A DNA stretch of 64,000 nt from Cognatiluteimonas profundi (lineage in GTDB: Bacteria; Pseudomonadota; Gammaproteobacteria; Xanthomonadales; Xanthomonadaceae): the NCBI RefSeq assembly GCF_009792795.1, contig NZ_VKHQ01000004.1, positions 182,659 through 246,658 on the forward strand, given 5' to 3'. The stretch's first letter is position 1; each line of letters begins with the position of its first letter. Below are positions 18,353 through 33,997 of this stretch, piece after piece. The position numbers and the translations under genes are program-made. Below the pieces are notes generated by a model that saw only the letters and a program-made list of their open reading frames with translations, was not told the DNA's origin and did not search any database.

Positions 18353-19075
18353 ATGCTGGACATGCGCGGAGTCACCAAGGTCTACCGTACCGAGCTGGTC
18401 GAAACCCACGCCCTGCGCGCGCTCGACCTGCACGTGCGCGAAGGGGAATTCGTCGCCGTCACCGGGCCGTCGGGCTCGGGCAAGACGACCTTCCTCAACA
18501 TCGCCGGGCTGCTGGAGTCCTTCACCGGCGGCGAATACCGGCTCGACGGCGAAGACGTCAGCGGCCTGTCCGACGACGCACGCAGCAAGCTGCGCAACCG
18601 CAAGATCGGCTTCATCTTCCAGAGCTTCAACCTGATCCCCGACCTGAACCTGTTCGACAACGTCGACGTGCCGCTGCGTTATCGCGGCATGTCGGCCGCC
18701 GAGCGCAGGCAGCGGATCGAGGAATCGCTGGGACGCGTCGGCCTGGCCTCGCGGATGAAGCATTTCCCCGCCGAGCTGTCCGGCGGCCAGCAACAACGCG
18801 CCGCGATCGCGCGCGCGCTCGCCGGCAGTCCACGCCTGCTGCTGGCCGATGAACCGACCGGCAACCTCGACTCGCAGATGGCGCGCGGCGTGCTGGAACT
18901 GCTCGAGGAGATCAACGGCCAGGGCACCACGATCGTGATGGTGACCCACGACCCGGAACTCGCCGCGCGCGCGCAACGCAACGTGCACATCGTCGATGGC
19001 ATGGCGACCGACCTGTCGGTCGAACCCAGCCTGTTGCGCGCCGCACACGCGTCGCTCGCCGAAGCCCAGTCCTGA
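18353..19075 (+). CDS. ABC transporter ATPase, LolD/MacB type
   Basis: The 240-residue product has Walker A GPSGSGKTT (about 39-47), Q-loop FIFQSFNLIPDLNLFDNV, signature LSGGQQQRAAIARAL, Walker B LLLADEPTGNLDS and H-loop VMVTHDP. The FQSFNLIPDLN pattern is that of the MacB/LolD/FtsE class that works with FtsX-type permeases. It powers the two permeases encoded directly downstream; the first of them starts 10 bases after its stop. Confidence 0.94.
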   Translation: MLDMRGVTKVYRTELVETHALRALDLHVREGEFVAVTGPSGSGKTTFLNIAGLLESFTGGEYRLDGEDVSGLSDDARSKLRNRKIGFIFQSFNLIPDLNLFDNVDVPLRYRGMSAAERRQRIEESLGRVGLASRMKHFPAELSGGQQQRAAIARALAGSPRLLLADEPTGNLDSQMARGVLELLEEINGQGTTIVMVTHDPELAARAQRNVHIVDGMATDLSVEPSLLRAAHASLAEAQS

Positions 19076-19085
19076 GGACACCGCC

Positions 19086-20453
19086 ATGGCCCGCAACGCC
19101 AACATCGGCAGCAGCATGTTCGGGAACAACATGCTCGGAAGCAGCATGTTCGCCTACTACTTCGACCTCGCGCTGCGCAGCTTCCGCCGCAACAAGGCGC
19201 TGACCGCCCTGATGGTGCTCGCCATCGCGCTCGGCATCGGCGCGAGCATGACGACACTGACGGTCTTCCACGTGTTGTCCGGCGATCCGTTGCCGGCCAG
19301 GAGCAGTGTGCTGTTCACCCCGCAGCTCGATCCGCAGCCGATCGACGGCTACCACGCCGGCGAGGAGCCGCCCGACCAGCTGACCCGCATGGATGCGGAA
19401 GCGTTGCTGCACGCGCGGCGCGGAGACCGCCAGGCATTGATGACCGGCGGCAACGTCGCCGTGCTGCCGCAGCGCCAGGGCATGACCCCGTTCAACTCCG
19501 ACGCGCGGTACACGTCGGCGGATTTCTTCCCCATGTTCGCCACGCCATTCCTGTTCGGCAACGGCTGGGATGCGGCCGCCGACGACGGCCGCGCGCGTGT
19601 CGCGGTGATCACGACGGAGCTCAACGACAAGCTGTTCGGCGGCGGCAACAGCGTCGGCAAGACGCTGCGCCTGGGCGACAACGACTTCCGCATCGTGGGC
19701 GTGCTCGCCAAGTGGCGGCCGACTCCGCACTTCTACGACTTGAACACCAGCCAGTTCGGGGCGCTCGAGCAGGTCTTCCTGCCGTTCTCCACCGCCATGG
19801 ACCTGAACCTGGATCGCAGCGGCAGCATGAACTGCTACGACCAGCGCCCGGATGGCGTGCACGATACGGACGTGGCGGCACCCTGCGAATGGATGCAGTT
19901 CTGGGTGGAGCTGGACAGCGCGAAGAAGGTCGGCGACTACAAGGCTTTCCTCGACAACTATGCCGACCAGCAGCGCGCGGCCGGCCGCTTCCACCGTCCC
20001 GACGGCGTGCGCCTGCGCGGGCTGATGGAATGGCTGGACTTCAAGGAGGTCGTCCCCGGCGACGTGCACCTGCAGACCTGGCTTGCGTTCGCGTTCCTGC
20101 TGGTGTGCCTGGTCAACACCGTCGGGCTGCTGCTGGCGAAGTTCCTGCGCCGCTCGACCGAGATCGGCGTGCGCCGCGCGCTCGGCGCATCGCGTCGGCA
20201 GATCTTCGCGCAATGCCTCGTGGAGGCCGGCACGGTCGGCCTGGCCGGCGCGGTGCTCGGGCTCGGCCTGGCCATGCTCGGGCTGTGGGCCGTGCGCCAG
20301 CAACCGGTGGAATACGCGGACCTCGCGCATCTGGATCCGCTGATGCTGCTGGCCACCTTCGCCCTTGCGATCGCCGCCAGCGTGCTGGCTGGCCTGCTTC
20401 CGGCCTGGCGCGCCTGCCAGGTGTCCCCCGCCATCCAGCTCAAGAGCCAGTGA
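19086..20453 (+). CDS. ABC permease, MacB-like periplasmic domain plus FtsX domain (first of pair)
   Basis: The 455-residue product has helix 1 near residues 35-60 and a large periplasmic domain (about 60-330). Three C-terminal helices carry the FtsX motif KFLRRSTEIGVRRALGASRRQI. The N-terminus is odd: a repeated GSSMF-x4-GSSMF stretch precedes the membrane helix, encoded by a short imperfect tandem repeat. It is half as large as MacB because the ATPase is a separate protein. It probably pairs with the next permease as a heterodimer. The substrate is unknown. Confidence 0.88.
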   Translation: MARNANIGSSMFGNNMLGSSMFAYYFDLALRSFRRNKALTALMVLAIALGIGASMTTLTVFHVLSGDPLPARSSVLFTPQLDPQPIDGYHAGEEPPDQLTRMDAEALLHARRGDRQALMTGGNVAVLPQRQGMTPFNSDARYTSADFFPMFATPFLFGNGWDAAADDGRARVAVITTELNDKLFGGGNSVGKTLRLGDNDFRIVGVLAKWRPTPHFYDLNTSQFGALEQVFLPFSTAMDLNLDRSGSMNCYDQRPDGVHDTDVAAPCEWMQFWVELDSAKKVGDYKAFLDNYADQQRAAGRFHRPDGVRLRGLMEWLDFKEVVPGDVHLQTWLAFAFLLVCLVNTVGLLLAKFLRRSTEIGVRRALGASRRQIFAQCLVEAGTVGLAGAVLGLGLAMLGLWAVRQQPVEYADLAHLDPLMLLATFALAIAASVLAGLLPAWRACQVSPAIQLKSQ

Positions 20454-20461
20454 GGCCCGCC

Positions 20462-21688
20462 ATGGACATCCGCCCGATTCTTTCCACCCTGCGCCGGCAC
20501 AAGACCGCGGCCGCGCTGATCGTGATCGAGATTGCACTGAGCTGCGCCATCATCTGCAACGCGGTGTTCCTGATCAGCGAGCGCGTGCAGCGCATCGACA
20601 TGCCCAGCGGCGTGGCCGACAACGCGATCGTCGACATCCACATCGCCGGCATCGGCGAGGACCAGAACGCCAATGCGCTGACCAGGGAAGACCTCGCCGC
20701 GCTGCGCGGCATCCCGGGCGTGGTGTCGGCCAGCGTGGCCAACCAGGTGCCCTTCAACAACTCGTCGTGGAACAGTTCGCTCGGCACCAAGCCGGACGAC
20801 CGTGGCGTCGATGGCCCGAATGCCACCATGTACATGGGCAGCGAAACCCTGCGCGACACCCTGGGCGTCCGCCTCATCGCGGGGCGCGACCTGGATCCGG
20901 GCGAATACGTCGACTTCGATCCGGGCGTTGGCTTTGGCAACCTGAGCCTGCACTCGATCGTGATCACGCAGTCGCTGGCGAAGAAGCTGTTCCCGGATGG
21001 CGACGCGCTCGGGAAGAACATCTATTTCGGCGACAACAAGCCGATCACCATCGTCGGCATCGTCGATACGCTGGTGCGGCCGGCGTTCTTCGGCGAGAGC
21101 GCCGGATACGGCTACTCGATGATCCTGCCGATCCGCGTGCCCTACACCGCCGGCGGCCACTACCTGCTGCGCACCACGCCCGGGCAGCGCGACCGCGTCA
21201 TCGCCGACGCGGTCAAGGCGCTGGAACGCAACAACCCCAACCGCATCATCCTGGACAAGAAGACCCTGCAGTCGATGCGCGACGAGTTCTTCCGCCAGGA
21301 TCAATCGATGGTGTGCCTGCTGGCGGCGGTGTGCATCGCGCTGCTGGTGGTGACGGCGCTGGGCATCGTCGGCCTGGCCAGCTTCTGGGTGCAGCAGCGC
21401 ACGCGCCAGATCGGCGTGCGGCGTGCGCTGGGGGCGACGCGCGGACAGATCCTGCGCTACTTCCAGACCGAGAACTTCCTGCTGGCGACGCTTGGCATCG
21501 TGATCGGCATGCTGATGGCCTACGGCATCAACCAGCTGCTGATGGGCAAGTACGAGTTGCCGCGGTTGCCGGCGATCTACCTGCCGGTCGGCGCGGTCAC
21601 GCTGTGGCTGCTGGGACAGATCGCGGTGTTCGGCCCGGCCCGGCGCGCCGCGGCGGTGCCGCCCGCGGTGGCGACGCGGACGGTGTGA
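20462..21688 (+). CDS. ABC permease, MacB-like periplasmic domain plus FtsX domain (second of pair)
   Basis: The 408-residue product has helix 1 at about 17-38, a periplasmic MacB_PCD-type domain (about 40-280) and three C-terminal helices with QQRTRQIGVRRALGATRGQI, the FtsX coupling motif. It starts 8 bases after the first permease. Both permeases keep the coupling motif, so both probably contact the ATPase. Operon context points to export or membrane-stress relief rather than import. Confidence 0.88.
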   Translation: MDIRPILSTLRRHKTAAALIVIEIALSCAIICNAVFLISERVQRIDMPSGVADNAIVDIHIAGIGEDQNANALTREDLAALRGIPGVVSASVANQVPFNNSSWNSSLGTKPDDRGVDGPNATMYMGSETLRDTLGVRLIAGRDLDPGEYVDFDPGVGFGNLSLHSIVITQSLAKKLFPDGDALGKNIYFGDNKPITIVGIVDTLVRPAFFGESAGYGYSMILPIRVPYTAGGHYLLRTTPGQRDRVIADAVKALERNNPNRIILDKKTLQSMRDEFFRQDQSMVCLLAAVCIALLVVTALGIVGLASFWVQQRTRQIGVRRALGATRGQILRYFQTENFLLATLGIVIGMLMAYGINQLLMGKYELPRLPAIYLPVGAVTLWLLGQIAVFGPARRAAAVPPAVATRTV

Positions 21689-21718
21689 CCCGCGCGCGTG
21701 TCCAGTAGGCTAGGCAGC

Positions 21719-23071
<1,353 letters not shown>

Positions 23072-23073
23072 AC

Positions 23074-24387
23074 ATGCGCGGCCGCAAGCGACTGCCATTG
23101 CGGTTGGTGTTCGCCGCCTTGGCACTGGCCTACATGCTGGCGACCGCGGCACTGTCCGTGCTGCTGGCGAACTGGATCCCAAGCCCCTGGCTGGCCGCCG
23201 CGGCGGCCGTGGGAATCCTCGCGCCGCTGATGTGGTACCACGTCCACCGCGCATTCGGACCGATGCTGGCGCTGTTCCGCGCGCTCGCGGGGACGGTCGC
23301 CGGTTATCGCGATGGCGACTTCGCCTTCGGCGTGGCCTGGGATTCGAACGACGAACTCGGCGCGCTGGTTGCCAGCCACAACGCGTTGGGCGATGCCCTG
23401 CGCGACCAGCGACTGGGATTGGTGCAGCGCGAATTGCTGCTCGACACGATGGTCCAGAACACCCCCGTGGCGATGGTGCTGGTGGATCCATCGCGGCGCG
23501 TCGTGCATGCCAACCTCGCGGCGCGCAAGCTGCTCGGCGAGGGACGCAAGCTCGAAGGCCAGGACTTCGACGCCTTGCTCGCGCAGACGCCCGACGCGGT
23601 CCGCGAGGCGTTCGAGCGTGGTGGCGACGGACTGTTTTCGCTGGGCGATGCCGACAACGAGGACATCTACCACCTGGCGCGCCGGCATTTCCGCCTCAAC
23701 GGCCGCCGGCACGAACTGGTGCTGCTGCGCCAGCTCACGGCGGAACTGCGCCGGCAGGAAGTGCAGACCTGGAAGAAGGTCATCCGCGTCATCAGCCACG
23801 AGCTCAACAACTCGCTGGCGCCGATCGCGTCCCTGGCCCATTCCGGCGCCGAGTTGCTGCGCCGTGGCCAACTCGAACGCCTGCCCATCGCGCTGGCGAC
23901 GATCGAGGAGCGCGCGCGGCACCTGGAAGGTTTCATCCGCGATTACGCCCGCTTCGCCAAGCTCCCGGCGCCGCGCGTCGACGCCGTGCCGTGGTCGCGC
24001 TTCATCGCCCAGCTCCGCTCGCAGGTGCAGTTCGTCGCTGAAGGTGCGATCGAGGACAACGTCGCGCGCTTCGACAGCGCGCAGATGGAGCAGGCGCTGC
24101 TCAACCTGCTCAAGAACGCGCACGAATCCGGATCCCCGGCCGACAGCGTGCACCTGCTGCTGCGGCGCATCGTCGATGGCTGGCGCATCGACGTGCTCGA
24201 CCGCGGCCAGGGCATGAACGAAGCGGTGCTCGCCAACGCGCTGCTGCCGTTCTACTCGACCAAGCGCGGCGGCACCGGCCTGGGACTGGCGCTCGCGCGT
24301 GAAATCGCCGAAGCCCACGGCGGACGCATCGCGCTGATGAATCGCGACGGCGGTGGCCTGTGCGTGAGTCTGGTGCTGCCGGACTAG
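23074..24387 (+). CDS. Membrane sensor histidine kinase, NtrY/NtrB-like
   Basis: The 437-residue product has two membrane helices (about 8-33 and 39-57) with almost no periplasmic loop, a HAMP-like region, a PAS domain (about 120-215), the phospho-acceptor H242 in VISHELNNSLAPI, and the ATPase boxes N (LLNLLKNAHES), G1 (DRGQGM) and G2 (GGTGLGLALAREIAEAHGG). The tiny periplasmic part suggests it senses membrane or cytoplasmic signals. It is the last gene of the efflux operon and the cognate kinase of the regulator just upstream. Confidence 0.92.
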   Translation: MRGRKRLPLRLVFAALALAYMLATAALSVLLANWIPSPWLAAAAAVGILAPLMWYHVHRAFGPMLALFRALAGTVAGYRDGDFAFGVAWDSNDELGALVASHNALGDALRDQRLGLVQRELLLDTMVQNTPVAMVLVDPSRRVVHANLAARKLLGEGRKLEGQDFDALLAQTPDAVREAFERGGDGLFSLGDADNEDIYHLARRHFRLNGRRHELVLLRQLTAELRRQEVQTWKKVIRVISHELNNSLAPIASLAHSGAELLRRGQLERLPIALATIEERARHLEGFIRDYARFAKLPAPRVDAVPWSRFIAQLRSQVQFVAEGAIEDNVARFDSAQMEQALLNLLKNAHESGSPADSVHLLLRRIVDGWRIDVLDRGQGMNEAVLANALLPFYSTKRGGTGLGLALAREIAEAHGGRIALMNRDGGGLCVSLVLPD

Positions 24388-24406
24388 CCGCGATCTCGAC
24401 ATCAAC

Positions 24407-24464
24407 TGTGGGAGCGACGTCAGTCGCGATGGGAACATCAATCGCGACTGACGTCGCTCCCACA
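24407..24464. repeat. REP-type perfect inverted repeat between convergent genes
   Basis: A perfect 24-bp inverted repeat (arms 24407-24430 and 24441-24464, opening TGTGGGAGCGACGTCAGTCG) encloses a 10-base loop. It lies between the kinase and glmU stops. Palindromes with this GTGGGAGCGAC core are common intergenic repeats in xanthomonads and pseudomonads. A short A-run follows, so it may also end transcription from either side. Confidence 0.85.
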
Positions 24465-24487
24465 AAAGGGCAAACAGCCCGCTACCG

Positions 24488-25852
24488 CTACTTCTTCTTC
24501 GGCCGCTGCCAGCCGTGCAGGGTTTCCTGCCGCCCGCGGCCGATCGTCAATTCGCCGTCCGGCGCATCCTTCGTGATCACCGAGCCCGCGCCGATCGTGG
24601 CCTCGCGGCCCACGCTCACCGGCGCGACCAGCGCCGTGTTCGAGCCGATGAAGGCGCCATCGCCGATCACCGTCGTCGACTTGTTCACGCCGTCGTAGTT
24701 GCAGGTGATCGTGCCCGCGCCGATGTTGACCTTGCTGCCGATGCGCGCGTCGCCGAGGTAGCTCAGGTGGTTGGCCTTGCTGCCGGCGCCGAGCTGCGCG
24801 TTCTTGGTTTCGACGAAATTGCCGATGTGCACGCCGTCGGCCAGCACCGTGCCCGGCCGCAAGCGCGCGAAGGGACCGATCTGCACCGCGCCTTCGGTGC
24901 GCGCGCCTTCGATGTCGCAATGCGCGCGCACCTGCGTACCGGCCGCGAGCGAGACGTTCTTCAGCCGGCAGAACGGTCCGATGCTGACGTTGTCGCCCAG
25001 CACGACGTCGCCCTCGAGGACGACGTCGACATCGATCTGCACGTCGCGCCCGACGCTGACATGGCCACGGATATCCACGCGTGCGGGATCGGCGCAGCGC
25101 GCGCCGGCCAGGCACAGCGTGCGCACGGCGCGCCGCTGGAACGCGCGTTCGAGCTGGGCCAGCTGCCAGGCATCGTTGGCGCCCTCGGCTTCGATCGGGT
25201 CGTCGACGATGACGATCTCGGCCGGCGCGAATTCCGCCGCGGCCAGCGCGAATATGTCGGTCAGGTAGTACTCGCCCTGCGCGTTGTCGTTGCGCAGTGC
25301 GGCCAGCCATCGGGTCAGCGCGTTGGCGTCGGCGGCGATGACGCCGGTGTTCACCAGGCCGATGCGGCGCTGCTCCTCGCTGGCATCCTTCTGCTCGACG
25401 ATCGCGGCGACGCGGCCTTCGGGGTCGCGGACGATGCGGCCGTAACCGTCAGGGCGTTCCGGTTCCGCGGCGAGGACCGCCAGCCGCCCCGGCGCGTCGA
25501 GCAGGCGTCGCAGGGTCCCTGGCCGCATCAACGGCACGTCGCCATACAGCACCAGCACCTGCACGCCGTCGGGCACGTCCGGCATGGCCTGCTGCAGTGC
25601 GTGCCCCGTGCCCAGTTGCCGCGCCTGCTCGGCCCATCGCAGGTCCGGCTCGCCGGCGAATGCGGCCTGCACCGCGTCACCGCCATGGCCGTGCACCACG
25701 TGGATTCCCGCCGGGTGCAGCGCGCGCGCCGCCCCGATGACATGCGCGAGCATCGGCTGGCCCGCGATCGGCTGCAGGACCTTGGGCAGCGCGGACTTCA
25801 TGCGCTTGCCTTCGCCAGCGGCAAGGATCACGACATGCAGTGGTGCTGACAT
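24488..25852 (-). CDS. glmU: Bifunctional GlmU: glucosamine-1-phosphate acetyltransferase / GlcNAc-1-P uridyltransferase
   Basis: The 454-residue product starts with the nucleotidyltransferase motif [17 protein letters not shown] (uridyltransferase domain, about 1-230). A left-handed beta-helix of hexapeptide repeats (about 250-440) carries the acetyltransferase site ([17 protein letters not shown]). It ends in a basic tail, RPKKK. GlmU completes UDP-GlcNAc synthesis after GlmS and GlmM. A TAGAAT hexamer at 25884-25879 on the minus strand may be its -10. Confidence 0.96.
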   Translation of the reverse strand: MSAPLHVVILAAGEGKRMKSALPKVLQPIAGQPMLAHVIGAARALHPAGIHVVHGHGGDAVQAAFAGEPDLRWAEQARQLGTGHALQQAMPDVPDGVQVLVLYGDVPLMRPGTLRRLLDAPGRLAVLAAEPERPDGYGRIVRDPEGRVAAIVEQKDASEEQRRIGLVNTGVIAADANALTRWLAALRNDNAQGEYYLTDIFALAAAEFAPAEIVIVDDPIEAEGANDAWQLAQLERAFQRRAVRTLCLAGARCADPARVDIRGHVSVGRDVQIDVDVVLEGDVVLGDNVSIGPFCRLKNVSLAAGTQVRAHCDIEGARTEGAVQIGPFARLRPGTVLADGVHIGNFVETKNAQLGAGSKANHLSYLGDARIGSKVNIGAGTITCNYDGVNKSTTVIGDGAFIGSNTALVAPVSVGREATIGAGSVITKDAPDGELTIGRGRQETLHGWQRPKKK

Positions 25853-25972
25853 GGATTGTTCCAGCGGGGGATCTAGCGATTCTAACGGTGGCCACTGCTA
25901 CGATGCGCAGCCGCACGCTCACCAGACCCCGATGAACCGCGCCCGCCGGATGCCTCTCGAGTCGCCATCCCA

Positions 25973-26356
25973 ATGACCCTGACCCGCCATGCCAAGCATT
26001 ACACGCTCATTGGCGGCGTGCAGTGGATCGTCGACTGGGGCGTGCTGGTCGGCCTGACCCACCTGGGGATGGGGGTGGTGCCCGGCAACGTCGCCGGGCG
26101 CATCGCTGGTGCGCTGCTGGGCTATTGGCTCAATGGCAAGGTGACGTTCGCCGGCGACGAGCACGAGATCGGCCCGAACCAGCTGCGGCGCTACATCACC
26201 ATGTGGCTGGCGACCACCGTGATCAGCACATGGTCGCTGGGCGCGATCGACCATTGGGCCGGCCTGAAGTGGGCATGGCTGGCGAAACCGGCCGTGGAGG
26301 CGGTCCTCGGCGTGGTCGGATTCGTGCTCTCGCGGCACTGGGTCTACCGGAAGTAG
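25973..26356 (+). CDS. GtrA-like family membrane protein
   Basis: The 127-residue product has four membrane helices (about 10-28, 35-52, 75-92 and 100-122) and the GtrA pattern of FxxxGGVQWIVDWGV near the start, GYWLNGKVTF in the middle and a closing FVLSRHWVYRK. GtrA proteins help move or use polyprenyl-linked sugars in cell-surface polysaccharide modification. No glycosyltransferase genes are beside it, so its specific role is open. It is a single gene divergent from glmU. Confidence 0.85.
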   Translation: MTLTRHAKHYTLIGGVQWIVDWGVLVGLTHLGMGVVPGNVAGRIAGALLGYWLNGKVTFAGDEHEIGPNQLRRYITMWLATTVISTWSLGAIDHWAGLKWAWLAKPAVEAVLGVVGFVLSRHWVYRK

Positions 26357-26380
26357 CACCGCGCGCGATCCGGACATGAA

Positions 26381-26403
26381 AACGCCGGCGCGTGGCCGGC
26401 GTT
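26381..26403 (-). terminator. Terminator of the atp operon
   Basis: AACGCCGGC, five-base loop, GCCGGCGTT: a perfect 9-bp stem 63 bases after the atpC stop, followed on the minus strand by a short T-run (TTTTC). Confidence 0.7.
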
Positions 26404-26465
26404 CCGTCGTCGACCCGGAGCGGGTCGATCAGTGCAGCGCGCCGGGAAAACCGGCAATCAGCGGT

Positions 26466-26891
26466 TCAATGCTTCAGGTTCTTCCGGAGGCGTTCCAGCG
26501 CTTGCAGCTGCGCGTTGACTTCGGCCATGCGCTGTTGCGCCTGCTCGATGTCCATCGCTTCGCCGCGGTTGGCCAGCACGCGCTCGGCTTCGGCCTTGGC
26601 CGCAAGCACCGAGGCTTCATCGATGTCCTGGGCGCGGATCGCGGTATCGGCCAGCACGGTCACCACCTGCGGCTGCACCTCGAGGATGCCGCCGGAAATG
26701 GCGAAGTCGAGCTTTTCCCCGCCAGGCAGCGTGACCACGACCTTGCCCGGCTTGAGGCGGGTGATCAGCGGCGCGTGCCGGGGGGCGATGCCGAGCTCGC
26801 CCATCTCGCCGGTGGCGACGATCATCTCGGCTTCGCCATGGAAGATTTCGGCTTCGGCACTGACGATGTCGCAGCGGATGGTGGTTGCCAT
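26466..26891 (-). CDS. atpC: ATP synthase F1 epsilon subunit
   Basis: The 141-residue product has the beta-sandwich half ([20 protein letters not shown]...[19 protein letters not shown]) and the C-terminal helical pair ending in RLRKNLKH. Epsilon couples rotation in the central stalk and inhibits ATP hydrolysis. It is the last gene of the operon. The ATG at 26891 gives the standard MATTIRC start; the frame is open a little further. Confidence 0.94.
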   Translation of the reverse strand: MATTIRCDIVSAEAEIFHGEAEMIVATGEMGELGIAPRHAPLITRLKPGKVVVTLPGGEKLDFAISGGILEVQPQVVTVLADTAIRAQDIDEASVLAAKAEAERVLANRGEAMDIEQAQQRMAEVNAQLQALERLRKNLKH

Positions 26892-26918
26892 GGAGCGTTT
26901 TCCTGTTGTCGATCGCAC

Positions 26919-26941
26919 GGGCGGGTCGAGACCCGCCCTAC
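26919..26941 (-). repeat. GTAG-type REP palindrome, atpD-atpC gap
   Basis: On the minus strand it reads GTAG, then GGCGGGTC-TC-GACCCGCC. It belongs to the GTAGGGCGGGTT...AACCCGCC family also found at 29315, 36113 and 45469 in this window. It fills most of the 65-base space between atpD and atpC. Confidence 0.8.
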
Positions 26942-26956
26942 ATCACGCGGCTGGGA

Positions 26957-29303
<2,347 letters not shown>

Positions 29304-29314
29304 CTTCTCTTCCC

Positions 29315-29382
29315 GTAGGGCGGGTTTTAACCCGCCGTCGAACGTTCGCTTGCCGCAATTGGCGGGTTGAAACCCGCCCTGC
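29315..29382. repeat. Inverted pair of GTAG-type REP palindromes between atpA and atpG
   Basis: GTAG followed by GGCGGGTTTTAACCCGCC (29319-29336), a 24-base spacer, then GGCGGGTTGAAACCCGCC (29361-29378) and CTGC, a mutated GTAG in reverse. The two hairpins face each other as in BIME-type pairs. The unit fills the atpA-atpG gap inside the operon and could pause transcription or stabilise the upstream mRNA. Confidence 0.85.
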
Positions 29383-29385
29383 AAA

Positions 29386-30936
<1,551 letters not shown>

Positions 30937-31014
30937 GTTCGTTTCCTTGTCGTGCGTCGCAAGCGGCGACGCGCGGGGGTGTGCAGTGTCTGTGTCAGGT
31001 ATTCGGCGAGGGCG

Positions 31015-31542
31015 TCAGGCGGCCAGGGCCGATTGCAGCCGGTCGAGCTTTCCGCGCAGCGATCCATCGATGACGATGTCGCCGGCGGTGATCACCGCGC
31101 CACCGATCAGCGCTGGATCCACGGCGGTGGAGACGTCGACATCGCGGCCAAAGCGTTTGCGCAGCGCCGCCTTGATCGCGTCGAGTTCGGCATCCGGCAG
31201 CAACGTGGCCGAGGTCACCGTGGCCTTGACCACGCGCTCGGCTTCGTCGCGCAGTTCCGCGTACAGCGCCGCGATCTCCGGCAGCAGCTGTTGGCGGTGG
31301 TTGTCCGCCAGCAGCGCCAGGAACCGGGCGAAATCCTCGTGCGCGCCTTCGGGCGACAGCAGTGCGACGGCGTCCGTGGCGGCAAGCCGCGGATTGCCGA
31401 GCAGCGATGCCACCTGCGGATCGGCCGCAACGCGCGCCGCGAAGGCGAGCGATTCCGACCAGGCCGCCAGCGTGCCGGTTTCCTGCGCGCTGGCGAATGC
31501 CGCACGGGCGTAGGGACGGGCGAGGGTCAGCGCCTGGCTCAT
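31015..31542 (-). CDS. atpH: ATP synthase delta subunit
   Basis: The 175-residue product starts MSQALTLARPYARAAFASAQ, the usual delta N-terminus. It ends with the GGAVITAGDIVIDGSLRGKLDRL motif of the C-terminal domain. It fixes the peripheral stalk to the top of F1. It starts 31 bases after atpF. Confidence 0.94.
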   Translation of the reverse strand: MSQALTLARPYARAAFASAQETGTLAAWSESLAFAARVAADPQVASLLGNPRLAATDAVALLSPEGAHEDFARFLALLADNHRQQLLPEIAALYAELRDEAERVVKATVTSATLLPDAELDAIKAALRKRFGRDVDVSTAVDPALIGGAVITAGDIVIDGSLRGKLDRLQSALAA

Positions 31543-31573
31543 TGCGCGGTCATCCGGTTCATGGCCGACGCCT

Positions 31574-32044
31574 TCACAGCTGTGCGGCCAGTTCGTCGAG
31601 CAACGCCTTGTGCGTGCCGGCGTCGATTTCGCGGCGCAGCAGCTTTTCGGCACCGCTGACAGCGAGCGCGGACACCTGCGTGCGCAGGCCTTCGCGTGCA
31701 CGGTTGGTGGCGGCCTCGATGTCGGCCACGGCGAGCGCTTTCTGCCGGTCGGCCTCGGCGATCGCGTCGAGCTTGGCCTGGTCGATCATCTGCACCGCAC
31801 GCTGGTGCGCCTGCTCGATGATCTCGTTGGCCTTGACCCGTGCTTCCTTCAGCGCCTCGTTGACCTTGTCCTGCGCCTGCGCAAGGTCCTTCTGGCTGCG
31901 ATCGGCCGCCGCGAGGCCCTCAGCGATCCGCTGCTGACGCTCCTCGATGGCCGCCATCAGCGGCGGCCAGATGAACTTGACCGTGAACCAGATCAGGAGC
32001 GCGAACGACAGCGCCTGGCCCAGCAGAGTCATGCCAATTTCCAT
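31574..32044 (-). CDS. atpF: ATP synthase F0 subunit b
   Basis: The 156-residue product has one N-terminal membrane helix (about 6-26, [20 protein letters not shown]) and a long charged helix that dimerises as the peripheral stalk. A good ribosome-binding site (GAGGAAAGG) stands before the ATG. Confidence 0.94.
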   Translation of the reverse strand: MEIGMTLLGQALSFALLIWFTVKFIWPPLMAAIEERQQRIAEGLAAADRSQKDLAQAQDKVNEALKEARVKANEIIEQAHQRAVQMIDQAKLDAIAEADRQKALAVADIEAATNRAREGLRTQVSALAVSGAEKLLRREIDAGTHKALLDELAAQL

Positions 32045-32133
32045 GACGACCTTTCCTCAATGCGGCGATGCGGTGCGCCACATGCGCACCGCGGTGACGA
32101 TGCCCGCAGCGCGGGCATCCGGGATTGCGACGA

Positions 32134-33340
<1,207 letters not shown>

Positions 33341-33721
33341 TCAACGTCTACGGTTCATTTGGATGATCATTGCAACGGAATGCGCCACCAGGCCCATCCC
33401 GACTCCCACCAGCGCGGGGATGGCCGGCAATCGCCACCCGCCCAGCACCAGCGCCAATCCGGCCAGCACCACCAACCACTTCACCATCGCACCAGCCAGC
33501 GTGCGCGCCATCGCGATACCCGCCGGCTGGATGCCGCCACCGAACGCCAGCAGCGTCGACAGCGCATTCCCGACCAGCAGTGCCGCGCCACCACCCGCGG
33601 CCGCCAGGGCGTGCCGCTGACCTTGCAACAGGAAGGCCGCAGCGACCAGCGCGACCACGATGGCCTGCATGGCCACCGCGCGCAGCGCGGAGCGGCGGCC
33701 CGCGGCGATCGGATCGTGCAC
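33341..33721 (-). CDS. atpI: ATP synthase subunit I
   Basis: The product has about 126 residues with four membrane helices and the GNALSTLLAFGGG and GMGLVAHSVAM segments of AtpI. AtpI helps assemble the c-ring and is first in the operon. No ATG suits the start: GTG at 33721 (VHDPIAAGRR) or GTG at 33730 are the best choices, both with weak ribosome-binding sites. Confidence 0.82.
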   Translation of the reverse strand: MHDPIAAGRRSALRAVAMQAIVVALVAAAFLLQGQRHALAAAGGGAALLVGNALSTLLAFGGGIQPAGIAMARTLAGAMVKWLVVLAGLALVLGGWRLPAIPALVGVGMGLVAHSVAMIIQMNRRR

Positions 33722-33776
33722 GGGCTGCACTCGTTCAGCTGCGGGGGTGGGCCAATCGGCCCTGCGAAGCCGCAAA

Positions 33777-33805
33777 AGTATAGCGGCGCGGCATTTCTGC
33801 GGCAA
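33777..33805 (-). promoter_or_regulatory. Promoter of the atp operon
   Basis: On the minus strand: TTGCCG (33805-33800), 17-base spacer, TATACT (33782-33777). This is the clearest sigma70 promoter in the window. Transcription would start near 33770, giving a leader of about 50 bases before atpI. Confidence 0.75.
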
Positions 33806-33841
33806 CCGCAAAGGCCGGTGAATGCGCATCGGCCAGGCTCG

Positions 33842-33912
33842 AGGCAGGGGGAAGGCGATTTCGTGACCGCCGGACGGAACCTTCGCGCGGCCCGGACGGT
33901 CGACTTCCCTGC
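33842..33912 (+). other. Long imperfect hairpin upstream of the atp promoter, possible small RNA
   Basis: GCAGGGGGAAG (from 33842) can pair with CTTCCCTGC (to 33912), and inside it GACCGCCGG pairs with CCGGACGGTC, giving a rod-like fold. No protein gene covers it. A plus-strand terminator follows at 33955. No convincing plus-strand promoter is visible, so transcription is unproven. Confidence 0.3.
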
Positions 33913-33954
33913 GGCCTGCCCTCCACTTCCTCGTCGACGCGCGACAGGCCCGCC

Positions 33955-33987
33955 GAAGCCCCGGCCGCAAGGTCGGGGCTTCTTTCT
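33955..33987 (+). terminator. Rho-independent terminator without an obvious gene
   Basis: GAAGCCCCGGCC, loop GCAA, GGTCGGGGCTTC (12-bp stem with one G-T pair, 33955-33982), followed by TTTCTT. It points along the plus strand, yet both neighbouring genes are on the minus strand. Confidence 0.6.
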
Positions 33988-33997
33988 TGTCGGCGAG

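Noticed and set aside
33780..33990. Possible 6S RNA
   Set aside because: The length and rod-like shape are suggestive, but I could not place the conserved closing stem and central bubble; kept only as an undefined structured region.
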